Counted from the stretch's first letter, positions 1-7,664 are shown. The stretch: DNA of 16,943 nt from DASYZQ01 sp035946175 (GCA_035946175.1 DASYZQ010000048.1:1-16943); one strand, 5' to 3'. The notes: generated from the letters alone by a model not told the origin. A program made the numbers and translations.

Positions 1-586
1 TTGACAACCAAACACCTGCTCAGCTATATTTTGGGCTACCGAATCGACCATAACACATACGATTCGTACACCATTTAACAATAACCGGAAAAGATCTTAT
101 TGAAGCGGTTATGGTGTATGGAAATGGTCGACCAGCTAATACCAAGAGCCTCCTTATACCCATAAAGGCTATTGCTTTTAATACCAGCTCTGAAGTTTGT
201 TCACCAACTATGGCATAATGACCACCTGTAGTCTCGCAGGAATGTACGTCTACGACAAGATCATATCCATAACATACTCTAATGATTCGATTGGCGATGT
301 CGCTCTCGTAGGTTCCGTCCCACCATGTCCCAGGATAGCTAAGAGCCAAATTTTCTTCATAACACCTTCTGCAATTCCTTACGGCCGCTGGGCTGGCGAT
401 CATACCCTCGACGCCAAGTATCTTATCCCTCCGAAGAGATCTGACTAATTTAATGCCAGGCTCTTCTTCTCCATGAGTACCGCCCAATACCAAGATTTCA
501 CGCAATGGCAGTAGTTGCTTCTTGGGTTCTGCAGTATTTGATGATAGCCAAGGCAAGATTGGTTGAATTTCCTGTTGGTGTGCCAT
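1..586 (-). pseudogene. Aspartoacylase / succinylglutamate desuccinylase-like zinc hydrolase, frameshifted and cut by window edge
   Basis: This looks like a member of the AstE/AspA (M14-type) zinc amidohydrolases, which remove acyl groups from amino acids or cleave terminal residues. Seen: GGTHGEEEPG (H38 and E41, the HxxE zinc pair) and VDVHS (H115, the third ligand); YEENLALSYPG sits where the family has its DLNR..PG segment. The start is taken as ATG at 586, because AGAGG lies 6 nt upstream of it; the in-frame GTG at 590-592 overlaps that ribosome site. After about residue 163 the frame runs into 25 unlike residues and stops at 20-22. Moving one frame at about 94-100 gives a reading frame that stays open to base 1 (DLFRLLLNGVRIV onward), so a single-base indel best explains the stop. 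It may be a real mutation or a sequencing error. Substrate specificity cannot be told. Confidence 0.7.
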
Positions 587-881
587 AGTCACCCTCTTTT
601 TATCGTTTCATTGCCTGAAACATCGATTGCAGCCCCCAATTTGTTTGCGGATAGGAGAAATCATGAAGCAATGAGTTTTGCTTGTTACCTTTGTCCTAGC
701 CAATATCACTGACCGAGGCGAAAAGTTCTGTTTGTTGTAAGTTTTCATTACTTTCATGATGCTAACTCTGTTATTCGGTGTTTGAATCCCATGAAGCAGC
801 CATGGTTATAGGTATTTTGCAAAATTAGGTTTTAAATTAATCATCCACCTACTAGTAACGGAATATAGCCTTCGATGTAAG
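587..881. other. Intergenic stretch with no gene seen
   Basis: About 295 bases between the minus-strand hydrolase and the IS481-like element. No convincing coding frame, tRNA or strong promoter was found on either strand. Near the hydrolase it must hold that gene's promoter, but I cannot place -35/-10 boxes with confidence. The last six bases (876-881, TGTAAG) are one copy of the target duplication of the neighbouring insertion element. Confidence 0.5.
876..881. repeat. Target site duplication, left copy (TGTAAG)
   Basis: TGTAAG here is repeated exactly at 1864-1869, immediately outside the two inverted-repeat ends of the IS481-like element. A 6-bp duplication falls within the range known for this family. 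Because the repeats are imperfect, the boundary could shift by a base or two. Confidence 0.6.
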
Positions 882-911
882 CTTACTCTTCCACATACTT
901 ATTGAACACTT
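882..911. repeat. Left inverted repeat of the IS481-like element
   Basis: The 30-bp end starts CTTACTC and finishes with ATTGAACACTT (901-911). It pairs with the reverse complement of 1835-1863 at about 23 positions when one 1-nt gap is allowed; the inner 11 bp match perfectly. The transposase stop codon (899-901) lies inside this repeat. Confidence 0.65.
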
Positions 912-1822
912 AGTAACTTCTCTCGTGGTGTCTTAAGCTCAATGCCTAAGTGTAATCGTTCCTCATTGTAGTAGGTAATCCAGGCTTGGTATTGAGCGTT
1001 GAGCTGTATGAGATCTTTTGCTGGCCCATCCATCCGCCAGAAGAACTCTTCTTCATCCGTTCGGAAGGATCGCTCAATAACAGCATTCTCATTGGGGCTA
1101 CTTTTGTGGATATGATGGTGTTGCCAGCCGAGTCCCTTGGTCACGTAATCTCTAAAGCGTTGTTGGTATTCGAGTCCATTGTCCGTTTGCACAAAGTCTG
1201 GGACGAATGGTAATAGCGGCACCACGTACTTGAGCGCTTCTATGGCCAAAGCCTGGTCGACGGCTGGCAGAATAACACCTTGCTTGTAGCGGCTCCAGAT
1301 GTCAATAACCGCATACAAGTAGGCCGTATGGACAAGCCCTGACAGCTCTGGAGTGGCGTATTTTACACCCATCTGGAGCTTACCTGGCTGCGTGACATTC
1401 TTGAGATACATATGCGTGGTTTTTTGGTACCGAGGCCGGCGGTAGTTCTTGCCTGGTGCGGTGAGTCCACGCTGCTTCAAAAAGCGATGGACGCTGCGAT
1501 GCTTCTCGGGTATCCCTAGTGTAGCAGCAAGCTTCAGTGCTCCGTGGCCTCGCTCACGTCTGAGCCGTAGAATGGTTAGCTGTTCATCACCGGCCAGCGT
1601 TGTTGTACGAGTCGTCTTTGGTCGGGTGGAACGACGAGCGACATTGCCCTTCAAGTCACTAAGCCGCCCTTTACTACCGCTACGAGCTCGCCTTCGCCAG
1701 TTACTGACCGTACCTGGACTGATATTGAGTTCTCTCGCTGTCTGTCTAACCCTCCCGTTATTCTTCCGTAATGTCTGAATGATGATCCTTGGCTCAATGC
1801 GCATATGCCCCTGATCCAGCAT
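899..1822 (-). CDS. IS481/IS3-like DDE transposase (rve integrase core)
   Basis: 307-aa transposase that would catalyse cut and strand transfer of its own element. The N-terminal third is a basic helix-turn-helix region: RQTARELNISPGTVSNWRRR is a clear HTH, followed by a second small domain with RLRRERGHGALKLAATLG. The catalytic core shows the three acidic residues in family order: D in YAVIDIWSRY, D in VQTDNGLEY, and E in NENAVIERSF. The tail AWITYYNEERLHLGI is the usual end of rve transposases. Length is normal and there is no frameshift. ATG 1822 is close to the right inverted repeat; an internal ATG at 1804 has AGGGG just before it and may be the real start. Confidence 0.88.
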   Translation of the reverse strand: MLDQGHMRIEPRIIIQTLRKNNGRVRQTARELNISPGTVSNWRRRARSGSKGRLSDLKGNVARRSTRPKTTRTTTLAGDEQLTILRLRRERGHGALKLAATLGIPEKHRSVHRFLKQRGLTAPGKNYRRPRYQKTTHMYLKNVTQPGKLQMGVKYATPELSGLVHTAYLYAVIDIWSRYKQGVILPAVDQALAIEALKYVVPLLPFVPDFVQTDNGLEYQQRFRDYVTKGLGWQHHHIHKSSPNENAVIERSFRTDEEEFFWRMDGPAKDLIQLNAQYQAWITYYNEERLHLGIELKTPREKLLSVQ

Positions 1823-1834
1823 ACAGGTGACGTG

Positions 1835-1863
1835 AAGTGTTCAATATGTCGTGTCACAGTACG
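1835..1863. repeat. Right inverted repeat of the IS481-like element
   Basis: Contains AAGTGTTCAAT (1835-1845), the exact reverse complement of 901-911, and continues outward to 1863 with imperfect pairing to the left end. Directly followed by the second TGTAAG copy. Confidence 0.65.
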
Positions 1864-1869
1864 TGTAAG
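1864..1869. repeat. Target site duplication, right copy (TGTAAG)
   Basis: Exact copy of 876-881, placed directly outside the right inverted repeat of the IS481-like element. Confidence 0.6.
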
Positions 1870-2069
1870 TCATGAATTAGCATCATCTTTGCTATAGTCT
1901 AGCTTATGTATGCCTTCACATTCTACGCTGCCTTTCTGGGGGCAATTCTATCTAATGCGGGGTTTGCACATTTCAGCCTCGGTTCGTGGAGCCCTAAACA
2001 GGGCGTCATGTATCTTCAAAACCCCCATAATTCTGCCTATGACCCAAAAACTGCAAAAATCAGGTGGTA
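1870..2069. other. Intergenic stretch; possible but unsupported small ORF
   Basis: Between the IS481-like element and the 3' end of the Fic-like gene. A plus-strand frame from ATG 1906 (71 codons, running to 2121 over the end of the Fic-like gene) is preceded 7 nt upstream by TATAGT (1893-1898), the same tight spacing seen before uvrA and dedA. Its product starts with a hydrophobic stretch but resembles nothing I know, and a second frame overlaps it at 1910. I do not call it a gene. No clear terminator hairpin was found for the minus-strand gene. Confidence 0.3.
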
Positions 2070-3641
2070 TTATTCAGCCCACCAATGCAAGTCGGACTCC
2101 ACGGTTATAAAATGTATGTAATCCTCCTTAAGTTTCTCGGGTGTTACTCCCAGTTGTTGTGCTAGCGTGTTTAATCCATCTTCCGGCAGAGAACTATTGA
2201 GCCGAAGCGGGCCAACAACCTCACCATAATCAAAGCCCAGATGAAGTGCAAAGTAACAGTTTGCCAATATTAGCCGTTCAAGGTCAGACTGGACTGTCAA
2301 CCTGTAAGTATATTCATCGATCTGGATTGAAGGGCTTCTCCCGATTGCCAGCGTATCACTCGTGTCAGTTTCGGCTATAGGTTGCTCTCCTGCTGCTCTT
2401 TCTATAAGTAGTGTTCGAGCTCGGGCCATGCGACCATTACCTTGCCTGTATCTATGGAGTAAAACATCTGTAAGGTAGACTCCCTTTGCTAATCTAGCTA
2501 GATCCATTTGACCGCTGTGGTAACGTGACGCAAGCTCACCATATATTTCCTCTGCCAGCTCATCGTCTCTTACTGGTTGACGCCAAGTCGCTACGCCCAA
2601 ATGATAAACTACCATACGCATATCTGGTGGGGGATGGACCTCGTCCTCTTCGCTGAAACCGAGTATCGCCCGGATAAGTTCGTCACCGCCGTTTATTAAA
2701 TAGTCTTTAAGCAATTCTGAATCATGAGCGGCGAGGATGCGAGTTAATTGATCATACTGCTTTTCCAAAGCGGTATGGACGCGGGCTAGAGATTGCTTAC
2801 GAAACTCCTGGCTATCGTAGTCTACCTTGGGGGATTCTGTCTGCTCTGGTTGGGGTGGATCAGGTCTTTTATCGGCTACTGCCGGGCTTGGAGTACTCAA
2901 AGCGCCTGGCTTATCATTTCGCTCCGTAGTTCGGGGAGAGTTAGCCACTTCATCATCACGGAAGCCAGGGCCATGATCCTGAGAAACTTCTTTTCCCTCG
3001 CTACTGTCGGATAAGGCTGGTCGTTTAGCCGCTGATTTGACGTAAGCACCCATGCTTTCTTCGACATCATCAGGCCGAGCACTTTGGGCGTATTGCACAT
3101 CTTTTTGAAACCCATAAGGCAAACCCATATAGCTCCCCCCATCAGGCTGCACCATGGCTTCTCTTGATTGTCGTATCACGGGTTCCTGCGAGTGATCCGT
3201 AGAGTGCCCTTCATCGTCCCTAATATAGGCAGGTTGTGTCACGGTGGCTGGTGACTCTGCACTGACAATATGCTGCTTGGCAGTGGGCTCTGCCTTATGA
3301 TTTGCAAAAGGCTCCGCCATTTCTGCCCTATCAACTAAACCAGGGTTTATTGCACGATTGTTTGTAGTGGAACCCCTTGTTGCTGCCTCTCCTTGCGGTA
3401 CAACTATCTCTTTGGCTATTTCATCTTCTGGTTCTTCCGGCACTAGCCTGGTGTCACCTAGAGCGTCACCCTCTCCCCCAACGGCAATATCAGCTTCAGA
3501 AAATGATGCGTTAGTGGGGTCATGACTACCATGGGGCTCAGGGGGAAAGAAATCATCGACACCCCCAAAGCTATCGCTATAACCATCCCCTTGGGGGAGG
3601 TCATAGAATGAGCTAAAGGACGAATCGAAATTTGCAGACAT
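2070..3641 (-). CDS. Large protein with disordered N-terminal half and a divergent Fic-type domain
   Basis: 523 aa, not recognised as a whole. Residues 1 to about 275 are acidic, Gly/Pro/Ser-rich and look disordered; there is no signal peptide or membrane helix. From about 276 the protein becomes helical and conserved-looking. Residues 396-407 read HRYRQGNGRMAR, which fits the Fic core H-x-[FY]-x-x-GNGR-x-x-R, with catalytic H396, G401-N402-G403-R404 and R407; only the Pro after His is changed. The helix before it (MDLARLAKGVYLTDVLL, 379-395) also fits a Fic fold. Fic enzymes transfer AMP or similar groups to hydroxyl side chains of target proteins; that this one does so is inference. No convincing inhibitory (S/T)xxxE(G/N) helix is seen. 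No Shine-Dalgarno precedes ATG 3641; a -10-like TAGAAT lies 15 nt upstream, so the message is probably nearly leaderless. Divergent from uvrA. Confidence 0.7.
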   Translation of the reverse strand: MSANFDSSFSSFYDLPQGDGYSDSFGGVDDFFPPEPHGSHDPTNASFSEADIAVGGEGDALGDTRLVPEEPEDEIAKEIVVPQGEAATRGSTTNNRAINPGLVDRAEMAEPFANHKAEPTAKQHIVSAESPATVTQPAYIRDDEGHSTDHSQEPVIRQSREAMVQPDGGSYMGLPYGFQKDVQYAQSARPDDVEESMGAYVKSAAKRPALSDSSEGKEVSQDHGPGFRDDEVANSPRTTERNDKPGALSTPSPAVADKRPDPPQPEQTESPKVDYDSQEFRKQSLARVHTALEKQYDQLTRILAAHDSELLKDYLINGGDELIRAILGFSEEDEVHPPPDMRMVVYHLGVATWRQPVRDDELAEEIYGELASRYHSGQMDLARLAKGVYLTDVLLHRYRQGNGRMARARTLLIERAAGEQPIAETDTSDTLAIGRSPSIQIDEYTYRLTVQSDLERLILANCYFALHLGFDYGEVVGPLRLNSSLPEDGLNTLAQQLGVTPEKLKEDYIHFITVESDLHWWAE

Positions 3642-3656
3642 ACCGGTAAAAAGAAT

Positions 3657-3662
3657 ATTCTA
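3657..3662 (-). promoter_or_regulatory. Candidate -10 box of the Fic-like gene
   Basis: On the minus strand this reads TAGAAT, 15 nt before ATG 3641, giving a leader of about 8 nt. A weak TTGTTT lies 16 nt further upstream as a possible -35. The region is AT-rich and shared with the uvrA promoter. Confidence 0.35.
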
Positions 3663-3725
3663 TCATAAAATTTAATAAAAACAAATAAAGCTGCCCTTGC
3701 TCTGGCGCAAACTCCTATTTTCCCC

Positions 3726-3731
3726 TATAAT
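3726..3731 (+). promoter_or_regulatory. -10 box of uvrA, probably leaderless
   Basis: Perfect TATAAT ending 10 nt before the uvrA ATG (3742). Transcription starting about 7 nt downstream would leave only 3-4 untranslated bases, and no Shine-Dalgarno is present. The best-placed -35 (TGGCGC, 17 bp away) is poor. Confidence 0.5.
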
Positions 3732-3741
3732 ATATCGGCTT

Positions 3742-6552
3742 ATGGCTGAGAAGATCATCGTCAAAGGTGCTCGTGAGCACAATCTCAAGAATATTGATGT
3801 GGAGCTGCCGCGGGACAAACTTATCGTCATAACCGGTTTGTCAGGATCAGGCAAGTCCAGCTTGGCCTTTGATACAATTTATGCCGAAGGTCAGCGCCGT
3901 TACGTCGAAAGTCTGAGTAGCTACGCCCGGCAGTTCCTCGGACTTATGGAAAAGCCTGAAGTCGACCAGATTGATGGCCTCAGCCCGGCTATTTCAATCG
4001 ACCAGAAATCGACAAGCCGTAATCCCCGCAGTACGGTTGCAACAGTAACAGAGATCTACGACTATCTGCGATTGCTGTTCGCCCGTATCGGGGAGCCGCA
4101 CTGCCCAGTATGTAGTAAGCCGGTGACCCGACAGACAACGACCAATATTATAGAACAGGTGGCCAGATTACCCGAAAATGCCCGTCTGATGATTCTCGCA
4201 CCCGTGATCTCGGCCAAAAAGGGTGCCTTTGAGCATATCCCAGAGCAATATATGCGGGTTGGCTTTGCAAGAGCCCGAGTCGACGGCGTTGTGTACGCGC
4301 TCGATGAATTTCCACAGCTGGATAAAAACTATAAGCACACCATCGAGATTGCTATCGACCGGCTAGTCAATGATGCCGACAGTCGCAGCCGCCTGGCTCA
4401 GTCGGTCGAGCAAGGCTTAGAAATCGGAGACGGCAAACTGAGAGTTGTGGATGCCGATCGGAAAGAGGAGTTTAACTATAGCCTGATGTATGCTTGTCTG
4501 GATCATCCCGAAATTGTCATACCGGAACTGGAACCACGGACCTTCAGCTTCAACAGCCCTCAAGGGGCATGTCCGATCTGTACCGGTCTTGGTTCCCGTC
4601 TTGAAGTTGATCCGGCTCTGGTGATCCCGAATGGTCGTCTGACCATTGCCGAGGGGGCCATACGCCCGTATAACCGGATGAATGCCGATGCCTGGTATAT
4701 GAAGAAGGTGCAAGCGGTGGCTGATCGGTACGGTTTCAGCTTGCATGTTCCGACCGGCGAGCTGAAAGCTGCTGATCTGCAGCGGGTTTTGTATGGTACA
4801 GGCAGCGAGACATATCGCATTAACTTAGGCGGCGGTCGCAGCTTTGAGACCACCTACGAGGGCGCCATACCCAATCTGCAGCGGCGTCACAAAGAAACCG
4901 ACAGTGATTTTATTCGGACCGACATTGAGCGGTTCATGCAGGAGAAGCCTTGCTATGCCTGCCAGGGGCTTCGCCTGAAGCCAGAAGTGCTGGCGATTAC
5001 GATTACCGGTCAATCGATTATGGATATCTGCCGGCTGTCTATCGACGACAGCGTACATTTTTTTGCCCAACTACGTTTGAGTGAGAAAGAACTGTTCATT
5101 GCGCATCAGGTATTGAAAGAAATAAAAGCCCGGCTCGGTTTTTTGCAAGACGTTGGGTTGAACTATCTAACCTTGCTGCGGGGAGCAACTACCCTAAGTG
5201 GCGGGGAAGCCCAACGGATTCGTTTGGCTACACAGATCGGTTCAGGCTTGCAGGGCGTACTGTATGTGCTCGACGAGCCGAGTATCGGTTTGCATCAGCG
5301 GGATAACAATCGATTGATCCGTACGCTCAAGCATTTGCGAGATCTCGGTAACACGGTTATTGTAGTGGAGCATGACGAAGATACTATTCGTACCGCTGAC
5401 TATTTGGTAGATATCGGGCCGGGGGCTGGCGTTCATGGCGGACATATTATTGCAGCCGGCTCGCCTGACGTGGTGGCAGCAAACCCCGAGAGCATTACCG
5501 GGCAGTATTTATCTGGCAAGCGGCATATTGCAGTGCCTGCAAAACGCCGCAAAGGCAACGGCAAGCGCCTGATCATTCATGGGGCAAGGGAGAACAATCT
5601 GCAAGACATTGACGTGTCAATACCGCTTGGCCAGCTGGTGGTGGTGAGTGGTGTGTCTGGTTCGGGCAAATCCAGCCTTATCAATGATATCTTGGCTAAG
5701 GAACTACAGGCCCGGTTACACCGGGCTAACACCGTGCCAGGCTACCATGAAGCGATCGAAGGTATCGAGCAGCTGGATAAAGCTATCGTGATCGACCAGT
5801 CGCCGATCGGTCGCACGCCCCGCTCCAACCCGGCTACCTACACAGGCTTGTTTACACCGATTCGTGAACTGTTTGCCGGCACATCCGAAGCCCGGCTGCG
5901 CGGCTATAGCCCGGGGCGTTTCAGCTTCAATGTCCGAGGCGGGCGCTGCGAGAATTGTGCTGGAGATGGAATTATTAAAATCGAAATGCATTTCTTACCC
6001 GATGTCTATGTGCCCTGCGAAATCTGCCATGGTAAGCGATATAATCGTGAAGCGTTGGAGATTCATTACAAGGACAAAACAGTTAGTGACATATTGGAGA
6101 TGACCTGCGAGCAAGCCTTACAGTTTTTTGAAAATGTCCCTGGTATTGCCCGTAAGCTGCAGACTTTGGTTGACGTAGGTCTCGGCTATATCACCCTTGG
6201 CCAGTCAGCCACTACCCTAAGTGGCGGGGAAGCCCAGCGTATCAAGCTAGCCAGTGAACTGTCCCGTAGGGCCACTGGCCGGACGCTGTATATCTTGGAT
6301 GAACCGACCACGGGGCTGCACATGGATGATGTCGACCGGTTGCTCAAAGTGCTGTTTGCGCTGGTTGATGCCGGCAATAGTATGGTTGTAATTGAGCATA
6401 ATCTGGACGTTATTAAGTCAGCCGACTGGGTTATCGATATGGGCCCAGAAGGAGGCGAACAGGGGGGAACCGTGGTCGCTGCTGGTACACCTGACACTAT
6501 TGCTAAGACAACTGAATCGTATACCGGACAATTTCTAAAGCACTTGCTCTAG
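3742..6552 (+). CDS. uvrA: Excinuclease ABC subunit A
   Basis: 936-aa UvrA, the damage-sensing ATPase dimer of nucleotide excision repair that loads UvrB on bulky lesions; cytoplasmic. It has two ABC ATPase halves: Walker A GLSGSGKSS (about 32-40) and GVSGSGKSS (about 638), ABC signatures LSGGEAQRI (about 485) and again near 826, and Walker B VLDEPS (about 509) and ILDEPT (about 851). Zinc-binding cysteines are visible as CPVC (about 120), CPIC..CYAC (about 277 and 404) and CENC..CEIC (about 736-763). Length is normal and all motifs are intact. ATG 3742 is chosen because the family begins MxEKIxVKGAREHNLKN; an upstream in-frame TTG at 3697 would add 15 unlike residues. Transcribed alone from a likely leaderless promoter; converges on dedA. 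Confidence 0.98.
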   Translation: MAEKIIVKGAREHNLKNIDVELPRDKLIVITGLSGSGKSSLAFDTIYAEGQRRYVESLSSYARQFLGLMEKPEVDQIDGLSPAISIDQKSTSRNPRSTVATVTEIYDYLRLLFARIGEPHCPVCSKPVTRQTTTNIIEQVARLPENARLMILAPVISAKKGAFEHIPEQYMRVGFARARVDGVVYALDEFPQLDKNYKHTIEIAIDRLVNDADSRSRLAQSVEQGLEIGDGKLRVVDADRKEEFNYSLMYACLDHPEIVIPELEPRTFSFNSPQGACPICTGLGSRLEVDPALVIPNGRLTIAEGAIRPYNRMNADAWYMKKVQAVADRYGFSLHVPTGELKAADLQRVLYGTGSETYRINLGGGRSFETTYEGAIPNLQRRHKETDSDFIRTDIERFMQEKPCYACQGLRLKPEVLAITITGQSIMDICRLSIDDSVHFFAQLRLSEKELFIAHQVLKEIKARLGFLQDVGLNYLTLLRGATTLSGGEAQRIRLATQIGSGLQGVLYVLDEPSIGLHQRDNNRLIRTLKHLRDLGNTVIVVEHDEDTIRTADYLVDIGPGAGVHGGHIIAAGSPDVVAANPESITGQYLSGKRHIAVPAKRRKGNGKRLIIHGARENNLQDIDVSIPLGQLVVVSGVSGSGKSSLINDILAKELQARLHRANTVPGYHEAIEGIEQLDKAIVIDQSPIGRTPRSNPATYTGLFTPIRELFAGTSEARLRGYSPGRFSFNVRGGRCENCAGDGIIKIEMHFLPDVYVPCEICHGKRYNREALEIHYKDKTVSDILEMTCEQALQFFENVPGIARKLQTLVDVGLGYITLGQSATTLSGGEAQRIKLASELSRRATGRTLYILDEPTTGLHMDDVDRLLKVLFALVDAGNSMVVIEHNLDVIKSADWVIDMGPEGGEQGGTVVAAGTPDTIAKTTESYTGQFLKHLL

Positions 6553-6565
6553 TTCTCCAATTCCG

Positions 6566-6588
6566 CTCCTATGGTTAGGCATCAGGAG
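6566..6588. terminator. Possible bidirectional hairpin between uvrA and dedA
   Basis: CTCCTATG (6566-6573) can pair with CATCAGGAG (6580-6588) with one bulge and a 6-nt loop. It overlaps the dedA stop codon and lies 13 bases after the uvrA stop. There is no T-tract, so a terminator role is only suggested by its place between convergent genes. Confidence 0.3.
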
Positions 6589-7228
6589 TTGGTTCACCGT
6601 GTGTCGTCTTGCGGCGAAGCAGAGCCAACAGTTTTCGCCTATTCGTAGGATCACCAAAGAGATGCCATATGACCGGGCCGAAGGTCAGCAGGGTAACGGC
6701 AGCGATCGTTGGCAAGATGTAGTGGTCAATATTGGGAATTTTACTGCCGAACCAATAGCCGATCATTGTGACAAGGATTGCCCAGGCAATGTCACCAATA
6801 GCGTCGTAGATGAAGAACGATGTCCGACGCATTTTCCCGATGCCTGCCACAATCGGCGCAAAGGTGCGCACTACGGCAAAGAAGTGGGCGAACAGCATGA
6901 TTTTCCCACCGTAGCGTTCATAGACTTTTTCTGCCTGCTCAACGTAGCTGTGACGGAACAACAGGCCATCTTTTTTATGGAACAACCGCTTGCCACTCAA
7001 TTTCCCTATCTGATAGCCAGTGTTATCGCCGAGAATAGCCGCTACGGCGATAAGGGCAATGGCCAGCCCTAGCGATACCGGAAGTTTGCCCTGTGCGGCA
7101 AAGACGCCGACCGCCAGCAGTAAAGTATCGCCCGGCAGGAAAAACCCGAGCATCATGCCCGATTCGGCAAAAATAATCGCTAGTATTGCCAGCAAACCGC
7201 CGCCCTGGATAATAGTGTCAACATTCAT
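6575..7228 (-). CDS. DedA/VTT-domain membrane protein (SNARE-associated family)
   Basis: 217-aa polytopic membrane protein of the DedA family, known for lipid flux across the membrane (undecaprenyl-phosphate or phospholipid recycling), proton-motive-force balance and envelope stress. Visible family signs: E22 followed by FFLPGDTLL (29-37), GDNTGYQIGKLSG (67-79) and the basic re-entrant motif R121-T-F-A-P-I-V-A-G-I-G-K-M, with R121, P125 and G131 conserved. Hydrophobic helices run at about 8-46, 51-68, 109-133, 145-165 and 170-190; the tail is basic and cytoplasmic. Start ATG 7228 has no Shine-Dalgarno but a TACAAT box 8 nt upstream, so it is likely leaderless. Which lipid it handles cannot be told. 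Confidence 0.92.
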   Translation of the reverse strand: MNVDTIIQGGGLLAILAIIFAESGMMLGFFLPGDTLLLAVGVFAAQGKLPVSLGLAIALIAVAAILGDNTGYQIGKLSGKRLFHKKDGLLFRHSYVEQAEKVYERYGGKIMLFAHFFAVVRTFAPIVAGIGKMRRTSFFIYDAIGDIAWAILVTMIGYWFGSKIPNIDHYILPTIAAVTLLTFGPVIWHLFGDPTNRRKLLALLRRKTTHGEPTPDA

Positions 7229-7236
7229 AGGTAACT

Positions 7237-7242
7237 ATTGTA
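7237..7242 (-). promoter_or_regulatory. -10 box of the dedA-family gene, probably leaderless
   Basis: Minus-strand TACAAT (5 of 6 to consensus) with 8 nt between it and ATG 7228, so the start codon would lie at or within two bases of the 5' end. The -35 is not recognisable. Confidence 0.4.
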
Positions 7243-7294
7243 GCCTACAGCGAAATGTCGAATCAGTCTATAGCATACCCAAACCAAATTCTAT

Positions 7295-7537
7295 CTATGG
7301 AGTACCGAATTCGTTGTGCTGCACTCCTTTAAGGAATGCAGACCACTCAGCTGGGCTGAATCGCAAAGTTTGCTTCAAGGGATCTTTGCTGTCGCGAATC
7401 AAGTGGTCGCCGTTGTCAGTAACTGCGACTAACATACATTCTGAAGTTTGGCAGTAGCTGCTTTTCTGGAACACCAAATCACTTTTCGTGTTGTGAGCTG
7501 TCGGTTTGATAGTGAATCGCTTATTCATGAATTTCAT
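7295..7537 (-). CDS. DUF397 domain protein
   Basis: 80-aa protein matching the DUF397 pattern: FQKSSYC (23-29), a Cys followed by a short hydrophobic strand (ECMLVAV), then LIRDSKDP (46-53), and LRFSPAEWSAFLKG (58-71). DUF397 proteins are abundant in Actinobacteria, usually encoded beside an XRE/DUF5753 regulator, as here; the pair has been likened to a toxin-antitoxin or developmental switch (the WhiJ type in Streptomyces). In this window the two genes are divergent rather than in tandem, and share a promoter region with repeated ATATTCCA sites. AGGAAGA lies just before ATG 7537; a second ATG at 7528 is an alternative. Biochemical function is unknown. Such genes are unexpected in a CPR genome, which hints at transfer. 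Confidence 0.85.
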   Translation of the reverse strand: MKFMNKRFTIKPTAHNTKSDLVFQKSSYCQTSECMLVAVTDNGDHLIRDSKDPLKQTLRFSPAEWSAFLKGVQHNEFGTP

Positions 7538-7568
7538 TCTTCCTATTTAAAGAAATATTAGTGCTATC

Positions 7569-7639
7569 AGAATATTCCATGTTTTAGATATTCCAAATAA
7601 CGTAATATGATCTACAATTCAAGGAATAAGATATTCCAA
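7569..7639. promoter_or_regulatory. Candidate operator cluster of the XRE regulator
   Basis: Three direct copies of ATATTCCA at 7572-7579, 7588-7595 and 7631-7638. The third is one arm of a perfect 15-bp inverted repeat GGAATAAGATATTCC (7623-7637); the first lies in the palindrome GAATATTC (7570-7577). Location between two divergent genes, one encoding a HTH regulator, suggests autoregulation of both. Binding is inferred, not shown. Confidence 0.5.
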
Positions 7640-7664
7640 TATTGCAATCTAGAACATCTATCTA

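Larger units (their letters stand above)
882..1863 (-). mobile_element. IS481/IS3-like insertion sequence, apparently complete
   Basis: A 982-bp element with one full-length transposase gene on the minus strand, inverted repeats at both ends (882-911 and 1835-1863) and a perfect 6-bp direct repeat TGTAAG just outside (876-881 and 1864-1869). Size, single-ORF layout and an integrase-type DDE domain fit IS481-type elements. Intact gene, matching ends and undecayed duplication indicate a recent, possibly still active insertion. It landed between the hydrolase gene and the 3' end of the Fic-like gene, and no coding sequence seems to be interrupted. Confidence 0.75.

Noticed and set aside
1906..2121. 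Plus-strand 71-codon frame with a -10-like TATAGT 7 nt upstream and a hydrophobic start
   Set aside because: Overlaps the 3' end of the Fic-like gene antisense, a second frame of similar length overlaps it, no family resemblance and no ribosome site; kept only as a remark.
2994..3011. SDSSEG in the Fic-like protein (about 211-216) as the inhibitory (S/T)xxxE(G/N) motif
   Set aside because: It lies in the Ser/Glu-rich disordered half, where such a match arises easily, far from the Fic core and without helix context.
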